Source: Marivirga arenosa (GTDB lineage Bacteria; Bacteroidota; Bacteroidia; Cytophagales; Cyclobacteriaceae). From it: 64,000 nt of DNA. Within the stretch, counting starts at the first letter, position 1; the number at the start of each line of letters is the position of its first letter. The position numbers and the translations under genes are program-made. The stretch is taken from NCBI RefSeq assembly GCF_030503895.2, contig NZ_CP129970.2, positions 124,001-188,000 on the forward strand. Reading direction: 5' to 3'. The notes below the pieces were generated by a model. It saw only the letters and a list, made by a program, of their open reading frames with translations, had not been told where the DNA came from and made no database searches. Positions 16,353 to 24,134 of this stretch are shown piece after piece.

Positions 16353-19310
16353 TTAAATAATTGAAGCTTTGTATTTTGATGAAATAGTGTCGTAGAATGT
16401 ACCATCAAAAATCAAAGTGACTGATTGAATTTGACTGATGTCAAAATTTATGTTTTTCTTAGGGTTAATTTGTACTCTCCAGGTCGCATAAGGCCCAATA
16501 TTGGCAAGCTGTAATTCCTGATTGTTGTTTGTTTGGTTGGAAACCAAACTAGCCGGTATTATTTTACCAGTTTTGGTGTTGTAGCCACATTGAACCACAA
16601 CAGGACTATGTACATAATCGAACCATTCCAAACTTGAGGGATTTTGAATTTTCTCCTTACCCAGTTGAATTAGATCAATGAAAATTTCTTGCCCCACACT
16701 GGCTGCTTGTTTAAGCTTTATATCTACGCCTACCTGCGTTAATCTAACATCAGCCCGGTTAAAAAAAGAGCCGCTATTTGGAATTGGTATAGTGAGGGTT
16801 GAGGAATTCGCAGCTTTCAATAAGCCCACTTGAAAATCATTTAATGAGATTCTTAGAGCCGAATCACCAGAGAAAGTTCCTGTCGGACTTGGAAAAAAAC
16901 CAGGTGATCCTTCGAAAGCGGATTCAAGACTTAAATTAATAGATTGAAGCAAATAACTATCTACTTTTTGCGGGCTAATTCCATTTAAACTGTTGGCTAG
17001 TTTATTTGATTTAGTCACTGACCAGAAGTCAAATGCTTTTGAGGCCCTATACAATTGTTCCAATAATTCAGATCTGGCGTGATTGTAAATGTAAGTCATG
17101 TAAGAAGAAATTTCAGGAAGAGCCGGATCAATATCGTCAAACTTCTTTTGATTGATGTTACTAATAAGGAGGCGAGCCTTATTTAAAGAGATAAGCTCTT
17201 TTTCAGCCATTACCAATAGTTGATTATATTTCAGAATCTCTGAATTTCTTTTTTGGATGAGATCGATGTAATTTTTGAATTCCTTTTTAAGATCATCTAT
17301 TTCTGTCGGAAATTTGGAATAGAACTGATCCAACATTTTCATGAGTTGGTTTTCATCTGCAATTATTTTATTCCCACCAGGATCTTGCAATTGAATTATA
17401 CCACTGTTTAATTGATTAAAACTCTCAGCTAAAGTTTGACCTTTTATTACCCCACTGATCTGCTTAATTCCATCAACCAAATAACTTTTTTTTACATCAA
17501 TTCCTTGATCATTTTTTATGTTAGTGATACCAGAATATAAGATTGATGTAGCTTGTGTACCCCACATCAGAGCACTTTCCGGTGCAAATGCGATAGAAGT
17601 TAGTGAACCAAGAAAAGCTTTAACATCAAAATCGAAGGAATCTTTAATAGCTAATACAATTTGAGAAATGTCTCCGGTAATAATACTTGTATATGGAGTT
17701 AGTTGTTTGGTTAATGATTCTACTAAATCAATACTTGTTTCAATCTCCGAATTTATTGCATTAATGTTTTGTTGGGATTGAGATTCGATCGTATTTAATT
17801 GAGAAGTTTGGTCGGTTAAATAGCTTACCTCAGCAGTTTGTTCGCTCAGTTTTTTTGAATACTGTAGATAGGCAGTTTCAATTTCTATAAACGAATTTAT
17901 CATTTCATCTAAAGCACTTTTATACATTTGATAAGTACCTCTTGGGGCAAAGTTGTAATCATGTCCATAGGCATCTAACCCTTGAATGAGCTGATTCGAC
18001 ATTTGCGTGGCTTCATTGTAAACCTGATTGAAAATAGCTAAGCTATTTTGGCAACCTAGGAGCTGTTCGTGCTCTCCGAAAAATTTGGCAAAACTTTCAT
18101 CATCCTTCAACTGTGAAAGGTATTTCGTTTTAAAGCTTAATCGGTCTAATAGGTTTTTTGCATCTTTAATATTGGCGATTCCTCCTGATTTAGAAGGGTC
18201 ACTAAATAGAATCTGAAGTCGAGCTTTTTCCAGCACCATTTGTAACTGGTTAGGATGTATAAATAAGAATGGGTCTGTCAAATTATAAAAATCAGGAGAT
18301 AAAAGACCTTCTATTAAGTTTTCTGATGAGGTAAAACCTAATTCAATAACCTCCCCATTTTTACCAGCTTTTCCAAGTAATCCATTATCGCTTCCTCCAC
18401 TTCCTTGTCCGCCTAATCCTTGTTCACCTCCACTCGCATTTAAATTTTGTTTTAAGTACTGATTTTTAAATTGATCTCCTAAACTTTGAAGCATGTTATT
18501 CAAGTCAATAATAATTGATTTGATATTGGAAGGAAGTACTAAAGATCCACCTGTACTGAATGTTTTTGAAAAGTTCTGTAGTTCTTCAATTGCCTCTTTA
18601 AGTGTTAAATTATCCGTTAACGTAGCATTCTTTTGAGAGGAAGATGTCGGATAAAGCATAGTCATAATAGAACAAAAAGCATCAATATAAGCTACAATAT
18701 TAGCCGGGTTGCCTTCCGTTTCAGTCGAATCCGAAAAACTACTTGCTATTTTCTTTAAATAATCCTGTGCAACTAAGTAACTATTGCTGAAAAGAATTAC
18801 TATATCACCACCTTTTCCTCCCGTTCCGCCAGTTCCTCCTTTTTTATTTTCACTTGCTTGCCCGGTTCCTCCCCTTCCACCCTTAGCATTGAAGGTAATA
18901 GGCATCCCATCTGTTGAAAATGAATTGACATAAAGATATAAATGACCTCCATCATGCCCATTATCTCCCTCTTTTCCGGGTGAATCAACTGCTACTCCGG
19001 GAGTAACTAGTCCATCTGCTCCCGAAGTGTCTAGCTCAGCACCTGTACCTAAAACCAAGATATCTGTAGATACAGCAAGCTTATTTGCTTTTACAGATCC
19101 TGATAAAGTGATTTGCTCAGCAAAAAGTGCTAAATTCAATCCAGCATATGCATTGAGATCTATCGTATGATTATCTTCTGCAGACACAATTACATCTAAA
19201 TCTCCTATTTTTATCTTTCGAATGATTTGTTGATTACCAGCAAGTTGAGAATAGGCTTTAATATCCTCTCTAGGCAATTGATTTGAGTTTTTTTTCATCG
19301 TATCAGGCAT
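16353..19310 (-). CDS. Large glycine-rich/coiled-coil protein, possible toxin-like component
   Basis: 985 aa, family not recognised, no signal peptide. Layout: beta-rich repeats at ~25-100 (LFAEQITLSGSVKANKLAVS, like a beta-helix); a glycine-rich collagen-like stretch near 140-168 (GGTGGTGGKGGD) and a second near 290-320; a helical middle with long coiled coils near 475-545 and 640-730 around a moderately hydrophobic segment (~570-600, FAPESALMWGTQATSILY); and a C-terminal beta domain (~800-985) ending in YATWRVQI...SVTLIFDGTFYD. Long coiled coils around a hydrophobic hairpin followed by a beta domain recall alpha-pore-forming and Tc-type toxin subunits, but similarity is only architectural. 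MKKNSNQ (5th codon) is an alternative start. First gene of the operon. Confidence 0.72.
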   Translation of the reverse strand: MPDTMKKNSNQLPREDIKAYSQLAGNQQIIRKIKIGDLDVIVSAEDNHTIDLNAYAGLNLALFAEQITLSGSVKANKLAVSTDILVLGTGAELDTSGADGLVTPGVAVDSPGKEGDNGHDGGHLYLYVNSFSTDGMPITFNAKGGRGGTGQASENKKGGTGGTGGKGGDIVILFSNSYLVAQDYLKKIASSFSDSTETEGNPANIVAYIDAFCSIMTMLYPTSSSQKNATLTDNLTLKEAIEELQNFSKTFSTGGSLVLPSNIKSIIIDLNNMLQSLGDQFKNQYLKQNLNASGGEQGLGGQGSGGSDNGLLGKAGKNGEVIELGFTSSENLIEGLLSPDFYNLTDPFLFIHPNQLQMVLEKARLQILFSDPSKSGGIANIKDAKNLLDRLSFKTKYLSQLKDDESFAKFFGEHEQLLGCQNSLAIFNQVYNEATQMSNQLIQGLDAYGHDYNFAPRGTYQMYKSALDEMINSFIEIETAYLQYSKKLSEQTAEVSYLTDQTSQLNTIESQSQQNINAINSEIETSIDLVESLTKQLTPYTSIITGDISQIVLAIKDSFDFDVKAFLGSLTSIAFAPESALMWGTQATSILYSGITNIKNDQGIDVKKSYLVDGIKQISGVIKGQTLAESFNQLNSGIIQLQDPGGNKIIADENQLMKMLDQFYSKFPTEIDDLKKEFKNYIDLIQKRNSEILKYNQLLVMAEKELISLNKARLLISNINQKKFDDIDPALPEISSYMTYIYNHARSELLEQLYRASKAFDFWSVTKSNKLANSLNGISPQKVDSYLLQSINLSLESAFEGSPGFFPSPTGTFSGDSALRISLNDFQVGLLKAANSSTLTIPIPNSGSFFNRADVRLTQVGVDIKLKQAASVGQEIFIDLIQLGKEKIQNPSSLEWFDYVHSPVVVQCGYNTKTGKIIPASLVSNQTNNNQELQLANIGPYATWRVQINPKKNINFDISQIQSVTLIFDGTFYDTISSKYKASII

Positions 19311-19383
19311 AGGTCAAGTTTTAATTCTGTATAGGTCGTTCTTTTGATCTGTGATTATTGTGGCTGCACAATTGCTCACATTG

Positions 19384-19402
19384 CTATTGAACTATTCAAT
19401 AG
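19384..19402. promoter_or_regulatory. Palindrome upstream of the P47-like operon
   Basis: CTATTGAA-CTA-TTCAATAG, perfect 8-bp arms, 74 bp upstream of the 985-aa start codon and 92 bp downstream of the response regulator stop. A 7/8 match to a minus-strand -7 element (TCTATTTG, 19421 to 19414) lies next to it. It is a good candidate site for the neighbouring LuxR-type regulator. Confidence 0.5.
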
Positions 19403-19494
19403 GTTGATCATTACAAATAGACAGAATTATATCAAGGTATTTTAGAGTAGAAAATACCTAATTGACTGGCACGTATTTATACCTGATAATGGAA

Positions 19495-20163
19495 TTATGA
19501 AATGGGGTGAATATTATGAGCTATTGCATAAACGACTAGTCCAACGGTATTCTTCGCTCCAACTTTTTCTAATATTCTTTGACGATGACCTTCAACCGTT
19601 CTTTTACTAATGAACAATTGATCTGCAATTTCTTGATTGGTGTATTCTTGACAAATTAATTTTAATACATCAATTTCTCTACTCGATAACTCTTGTTCAG
19701 CCTCTAAAGTGGGTTGTTTTGGTTTACTTATCATAAAATCTACAAGCATATCCTGATCCTTCTTCGTAAAATATACCCCCTTTTCATATACTGATTCTAC
19801 AACTTGCAAAAGCTCAATCTTATTTGAGTTTTTAGGGATAAAAGCTGAAACTCCTAACTTAATCATATGCCCGAGCACATTACTTTTGTAATGAGATGAG
19901 AGTATAATGATTTTCAAATCAGGATATTTCGCTCTCAAAACTTCAACTAAATCAAAACCATCCATTGGCTTCATTTGAACATCGATCAGGGCAATATCAG
20001 GAAAATCTGATTTTTGAATTCCTTCCATCTCGTATAGAAAATCTTCACCACTACTGGCTGTTTTAACAACTTTTATATTTTCTACATTTGAAAATAAAAG
20101 CGAGAGTCCTTCTAAAATTAAAGGCTCGTCATCTACTAATGCTAATTTTATTATTGTACTCAC
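19495..20163 (-). CDS. NarL/LuxR-type response regulator
   Basis: 222 aa. Receiver domain with acidic pocket VDDEP (Asp11, Asp12), phosphoacceptor Asp61 in ALIDVQM, Ser/Thr in ILSSHY and the Lys in FIPKNS. The C-terminal LuxR/GerE helix-turn-helix is LSSREIDVLKLICQEYTNQE then LFISKRTVEGHRQRILEKVG. Its ATG overlaps the histidine kinase stop by 4 bp (ATGA), so the two form a coupled two-component system. It is the last gene of a four-gene sensory operon immediately upstream of the P47-like operon, on the same strand, and so probably controls it. Confidence 0.93.
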   Translation of the reverse strand: MSTIIKLALVDDEPLILEGLSLLFSNVENIKVVKTASSGEDFLYEMEGIQKSDFPDIALIDVQMKPMDGFDLVEVLRAKYPDLKIIILSSHYKSNVLGHMIKLGVSAFIPKNSNKIELLQVVESVYEKGVYFTKKDQDMLVDFMISKPKQPTLEAEQELSSREIDVLKLICQEYTNQEIADQLFISKRTVEGHRQRILEKVGAKNTVGLVVYAIAHNIHPIS

Positions 20164-20912
20164 GGTTTTAAATAGGCTATAATTAATCTAGTCCCCTTAG
20201 CTGTTTTACTTTTCCACTTACTATATGCATCAATAGATTGAATTCTACCATCAATATTTTTAAGTCCCATCCCCTTTTGCAGCGTGTCATGATTAAACCC
20301 TATGCCGTTATCCGATAAAATCATTGCAAAAGAGGTCTCAGTATCTCTTAAATGGATTAGCATTTTTTTTGCATGAGCATGCTTAATAACATTAGTTAAA
20401 AACTCCTGGATGATACGATAGATTTTCACTTCAATTGAAATATCTTTTTTTTGGTAATCATGCTGGGCTATTAATTGAATTGATAGAGATGTATTAACCG
20501 AAGCAATTAAAGCTTCAATTTGAAAAATTAAACCAAATTTCTCCAGATTAGCTGGATATAAAGTGTGCGATATGTTCCGAACCGCTTCAATTAGCGTTGG
20601 TATCTGTTGACTAACCACTTCCTTTGAACGATTGCTATTCCATGTATCTTCGTTATTAATCCAGAGTGAGAGAATATTGAGCTTGTTCCCCACATCATCA
20701 TGCAGCATTTCAGCTATCCGTTTCCTTTCATTTTCCTGCACAATGGTATATTGCATGCTAATCTCTTTTTGATGCTCTAACTCTAATTGATGTTGCCTGG
20801 ATTGTTCTCTCAAAATCTTTTGAATAAAGGCTCTATATACCGCAAAAGAAGTAATTATAATTATCGATAGTACGATAATCATAATTACTATATATAAGAT
20901 CTTGACTTCCAT
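20160..20912 (-). CDS. HisKA_3-type sensor histidine kinase
   Basis: 250 aa. One N-terminal membrane helix (residues ~5-27), a short coiled coil, then the dimerisation/phosphoacceptor motif NERKRIAEMLHDDVGN with His71. A HATPase domain follows with the N box FLTNVIKHAHAK, the G1 box SDNGIGF and GMGLKNIDGRI. There is no extracytoplasmic sensor, so the signal probably comes from the 7-helix protein encoded immediately upstream, whose 3' end overlaps this gene by 25 bp. ATG at codon 11 is a possible alternative start. Partner of the response regulator. Confidence 0.9.
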   Translation of the reverse strand: MEVKILYIVIMIIVLSIIIITSFAVYRAFIQKILREQSRQHQLELEHQKEISMQYTIVQENERKRIAEMLHDDVGNKLNILSLWINNEDTWNSNRSKEVVSQQIPTLIEAVRNISHTLYPANLEKFGLIFQIEALIASVNTSLSIQLIAQHDYQKKDISIEVKIYRIIQEFLTNVIKHAHAKKMLIHLRDTETSFAMILSDNGIGFNHDTLQKGMGLKNIDGRIQSIDAYSKWKSKTAKGTRLIIAYLKP

Positions 20913-21532
20913 TTTTTGAAACTGTAAAATGTATAGATGAAACTACCGTATAAAATAGAAGAAAGAATATTATTTATAATCCAAAGATTGATGCTGTGCT
21001 CAGTCAATTGATTAATTAACAAGAATAAAAATAAAGATACGCTATAGTACAGAAATAGGGCTCCGAAAATAAACCAACTCTGTTTGCTTCTTTCAACTTC
21101 CCTCATGTTTTTAACGAGTAGAATAGCCAGTAAACAAATAATAATTAAATGAGAAATAATCTTTGCATAACCGGTAGAAGCATCTTGATGAACAAACCAT
21201 AAGATAGTGGTTTCAATAAAGATAAAACTAGCCACTATTCCTGTTACTAGTTTCCACATTTTTGTCGCTTTGAATTCTGTTAGGCATAAGCTCATTAATA
21301 TCAAAAACTCTCCTGTGACGTAGATTGGATATAAATACTGTGTAGTCTTACTCTCCAATACATAAATTGAGAATATCGACATACTCTCAATTCCTAAAAT
21401 AAAACCCAGATAGATTATATGCCATTTTTTAAATTCATTATTCCGTATTACTTCATTGCTTACACCATACAAAAAAGCGGTAATCAATAAAGAATAAGAG
21501 AGAATGATAGAGCTTAAAATATAATTGTTCAT
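20888..21532 (-). CDS. Seven-helix membrane protein, putative sensory partner of the kinase
   Basis: 214 aa from MNNYILSS; the ATG overlaps the preceding stop by one base (TGATG), which is strong support for this start over one 60 bp earlier. About seven hydrophobic helices cover nearly the whole chain, with a short C-terminal tail KKWKSRSYI. No enzymatic motif is seen. Topology resembles 7TM sensor modules that are usually fused to kinases. Here the separate kinase gene follows with a 25-bp overlap, so a split 7TM-kinase is inferred. Confidence 0.75.
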   Translation of the reverse strand: MNNYILSSIILSYSLLITAFLYGVSNEVIRNNEFKKWHIIYLGFILGIESMSIFSIYVLESKTTQYLYPIYVTGEFLILMSLCLTEFKATKMWKLVTGIVASFIFIETTILWFVHQDASTGYAKIISHLIIICLLAILLVKNMREVERSKQSWFIFGALFLYYSVSLFLFLLINQLTEHSINLWIINNILSSILYGSFIYTFYSFKKWKSRSYI

Positions 21533-22299
21533 CAACCTAAAAGCCCGAAATCTACTCCGTCTTTGCAAAGCGGTGGGCAAGGATGAGCCCAATCTTGCGA
21601 GTTCGTTAGCATTATTTCATCAACAGCCTGCGAACTAATAATCTGTGCAGATTTGGTTTGATTTTCTACAGCAATAAAAATTAATATGGGCAAAGCTTTT
21701 TGATAAATGGAAGAATGTTTAAAACCAAAGAAAGCAACCACTTCACCATCTTGGCCCGTTTCTCGTGATATATCTGAAAACGGTACCGTAAAGGTTCTAA
21801 AGATATTCTTCCCATTTGATTTTTTAGACTGATAATAAAACCAATCTAAACATTCATTTTTCCATTTCTCTATGTCTTTTACAGAAGCTCTTTCCGTTAT
21901 ACTAGGTTCATTGTAAGTGGGGAAATCCTTTTCTTCACTATATTTTGTAATCTCTAGATTTTCAGAAAGCACGGTTTTCTTTCTAGTCGTAACAACATCT
22001 GTTTCCGTTATTACTATTTCTTTATTTAATCTTTTTAATTCTGAATATAAATAGGAAGGAAGTTCTTTTTCTGTCCCCTTTTTATCTAAAGGAACCACAA
22101 TTAAAATTAGCTGATCTTCATTAACTCCTATATAGGTATGGAACTTACCGTTATCATTGTTTTCTTCAAGCCATTGACATTCTTTTTGATTAAAGCTGAA
22201 GGCAGCGGCTGGAGGTACTAAAGATTTGATTTCATTATAATGCGCTCTGGTCTTTTCCCACTTTTCGATGGCGAGAATACATTTTTCTTTTTCAAGCAT
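21532..22299 (-). CDS. Uncharacterised 255-aa protein, first gene of the sensory operon
   Basis: Not recognised; no signal peptide or membrane helix. It is charged and helical at the N-terminus, with hydrophobic strands in the middle (GEVVAFFGFKHSSIY, ILIFIAVEN). The C-terminus carries a distinctive Cys/Pro/His cluster, AHPCPPLCKDGVDFGLL, that may bind metal. Coupled by a one-base overlap to the 7-helix protein gene. It may be a cytoplasmic signal-binding partner of the two-component system. Confidence 0.7.
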   Translation of the reverse strand: MLEKEKCILAIEKWEKTRAHYNEIKSLVPPAAAFSFNQKECQWLEENNDNGKFHTYIGVNEDQLILIVVPLDKKGTEKELPSYLYSELKRLNKEIVITETDVVTTRKKTVLSENLEITKYSEEKDFPTYNEPSITERASVKDIEKWKNECLDWFYYQSKKSNGKNIFRTFTVPFSDISRETGQDGEVVAFFGFKHSSIYQKALPILIFIAVENQTKSAQIISSQAVDEIMLTNSQDWAHPCPPLCKDGVDFGLLG

Positions 22300-23042
22300 G
22301 ATCTTATTATTTGGTTTTGGCTATTTATATAAGTTAAGTAATTGTTTACATCTACTATTTTTCTCTTTATCAACTTTTAAACTTCACAAGGACATTACTT
22401 ATCATTCAAAATTCGTTAGTGTTACTGTAATTTAACAGCTTCACCATTTTCAATACATCCAAAACTCTTTTCATTATTTTTGAAAAATAAATCTCAAAAA
22501 AAAAGCTAGTACTCATTTTGCCTATTCAAGCATAAGAAATAATAGCGTTAAAGGGCTTACTATCCTAATGAAACAATATAAACTCTTGTTATTGTGCTTA
22601 TAATTCTTCTGGACCAGAACATGCACCAATACTATCGATAAAACAAAAAAATTGATGAATAGCAGGTTTTGGTCGTTGAAGAAATCAATAAGTAAATATA
22701 GCCGATTAATTATAAAAATCACCTTAAAATACAAGTATTAATTGGAGATCAGATATTTTTTTAGATTTAAAATGAAATTTGGGAAGAGCAATGTTTAATC
22801 TCATAATCCTTACTTAATTAACTGAGAAGATTATTATTTTTAGGGAGTACAATATTTTAAAATTTGAACATATTTTACCTCCATCCAGAATGGTACGGGA
22901 ACAATAGTTTTAAGCCACATTTAAATTATGCGCATATCTATTTTGATGAAATAATTATGCGTGGTCAAAAATTGCAATCGCGCATATCCAATTTTTAGAG
23001 TCCGCATATATGCGGGTTGCAAAATGGATACGCATTGTCTAG
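22300..23042. other. Intergenic region with REP-like palindromes
   Basis: About 740 bp of very AT-rich DNA (22300-22900) without a credible gene, followed by palindrome-rich DNA near the transposase: TATGCGCATA (22928-22937), two copies of CGCATATC (near 22931 and 22981) and CCGCATATATGCGG (near 22992-23005). The second half probably belongs to the RAYT/REP unit. Confidence 0.5.
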
Positions 23043-23061
23043 TCCTCGTTTGTAACGAGGA
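23043..23061. repeat. REP-like hairpin, left copy
   Basis: TCCTCGTTTGTAACGAGGA: 8-bp arms TCCTCGTT/AACGAGGA around TGT. It lies 18 bp beyond the RAYT stop. Its exact reverse complement is at 23747-23765. Confidence 0.85.
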
Positions 23062-23079
23062 TTCTGAAAAAATGAGTTT

Positions 23080-23628
23080 TCAACTCAAGAAGCTAATTTC
23101 AACCAGACCAGTCCTTCCACAATAATCTCTTGCTGAACTATATACATAATCTTCTGCATTATCTACAATTAAGGCTTCAACCGGATTCTGATGAATATAA
23201 TTAAGCCGTCCCTCTATCATTTTAGAAGTTAATTCAATAGCATGATTATCATCTTTCCAAAACTTGTAATTCTTGATTCTTTGTAATATAGTGCCCACAA
23301 ATTTAAACTGTTGCAACATCCATTCTCTTCTGCTTTCTGGTTCCGTTTCTATCATGTTGAGGATACGTTTAGCTGTAAATTTCTTGAAATCTCTGATTAT
23401 ATCCGATAATTTAAATCCTTCATCTGCTGATATAATCAAATGAAGGTGTTTACTCATCAAACACCAAGCATATACTTTTAACCCTTTCTGTTGAATACAG
23501 AAATTCAATGAATTTACGACTTCAATTTTATAGGCTTTTCTGGTAAAGACATCTATCCAATTTACCACTGTGAATGTTACAAAATACAAAGCATTTTGAT
23601 CTGCTATTTTATATCGGTCGCCAGACAT
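23080..23628 (-). CDS. REP-associated tyrosine transposase (RAYT), Y1_Tnp/IS200-like
   Basis: 182 aa. HUH motif His61-Leu-His63 in SKHLHLII, preceded by the typical VYAWCLMS strand. The catalytic tyrosine is Tyr144 in NYIHQNP, with the family's downstream YSSARDYC motif. RAYTs are single-copy domesticated relatives of IS200/IS605 transposases that act on REP palindromes. Here the gene is bracketed by an inverted pair of identical 19-bp hairpins, the expected layout. Intact by all visible criteria. A 3'-end remnant lies at 25617-25757. Confidence 0.93.
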   Translation of the reverse strand: MSGDRYKIADQNALYFVTFTVVNWIDVFTRKAYKIEVVNSLNFCIQQKGLKVYAWCLMSKHLHLIISADEGFKLSDIIRDFKKFTAKRILNMIETEPESRREWMLQQFKFVGTILQRIKNYKFWKDDNHAIELTSKMIEGRLNYIHQNPVEALIVDNAEDYVYSSARDYCGRTGLVEISFLS

Positions 23629-23746
23629 GTTTTGGTTGATTAATTGCCTTTTGCTTATCTTACAATGTAAGGACTTTTTTGAAAAAAATCTACTTGCTTT
23701 AGATCAATTATGTCTTTTAAGCATTGCAAATGCTTGGTTTTAAGCA

Positions 23747-23765
23747 TCCTCGTTACAAACGAGGA
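23747..23765. repeat. REP-like hairpin, right copy (inverted)
   Basis: TCCTCGTTACAAACGAGGA, the exact reverse complement of the left copy, 118 bp upstream of the RAYT start. The pair brackets 23043-23765 as a BIME-like unit. A further imperfect dyad (AAGCATT...AAATGCTT) lies just beside it. Confidence 0.85.
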
Positions 23766-23793
23766 CGAGTTGGGGAAATGGGGAAAGTAAAAT

Positions 23794-24078
23794 TTACTTT
23801 CTTCTATTGAGGAATTTTCTACGGCCCTCCCTAATCATCAAATAACCTATTGTCCCAAAAATTAATATAATAGGATATTTCCACCAACCTTTTTCTAATA
23901 GCGATAACATGGCTAGTAGTCCCTTTTGTTTTGTTGGACCACCCTCGACTTGGCCATCTACAATAAATTGATTTGTAATATAGGTAAAGCCATTAAAAAG
24001 GACCATGATGGCAATAATAAATTGGATGGCTCCATAAAGGAATAATTCGGTTATTGACATCTCCTTCTTATCATTCAT
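23794..24078 (-). CDS. Small membrane protein, two predicted helices
   Basis: 94 aa. Two hydrophobic helices (residues ~12-32, GAIQFIIAIMVLFNGFTYI; and ~67-83, WWKYPIILIFGTIGYLMI) are separated by a polar loop containing GGPTKQKG, with a basic C-terminus RRKFLNRRK. No family recognised. It lies 56 bp downstream of the propeller-like gene on the same strand, inside the RAYT-bounded cassette. It could be a third member of a toxin/immunity-type cassette; no function is claimed. Confidence 0.6.
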   Translation of the reverse strand: MNDKKEMSITELFLYGAIQFIIAIMVLFNGFTYITNQFIVDGQVEGGPTKQKGLLAMLSLLEKGWWKYPIILIFGTIGYLMIREGRRKFLNRRK

Positions 24079-24134
24079 ATAATTTGGTTTAGTATTTTTT
24101 TCTTATGATTAAGCTGCTTTGTAATAACTTCATT

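Noticed and set aside
16325-16408. Upstream ATG for the P47-like protein
   Set aside because: It overlaps the preceding gene by 56 bp and adds residues unlike the P47 N-terminus; ATG 16324 fits spacing and family.
22522-22734. 70-aa ORF on the minus strand
   Set aside because: Very AT-rich, Phe/Ile/Leu/Tyr-dominated translation of non-coding DNA; no promoter, neighbours or family similarity.
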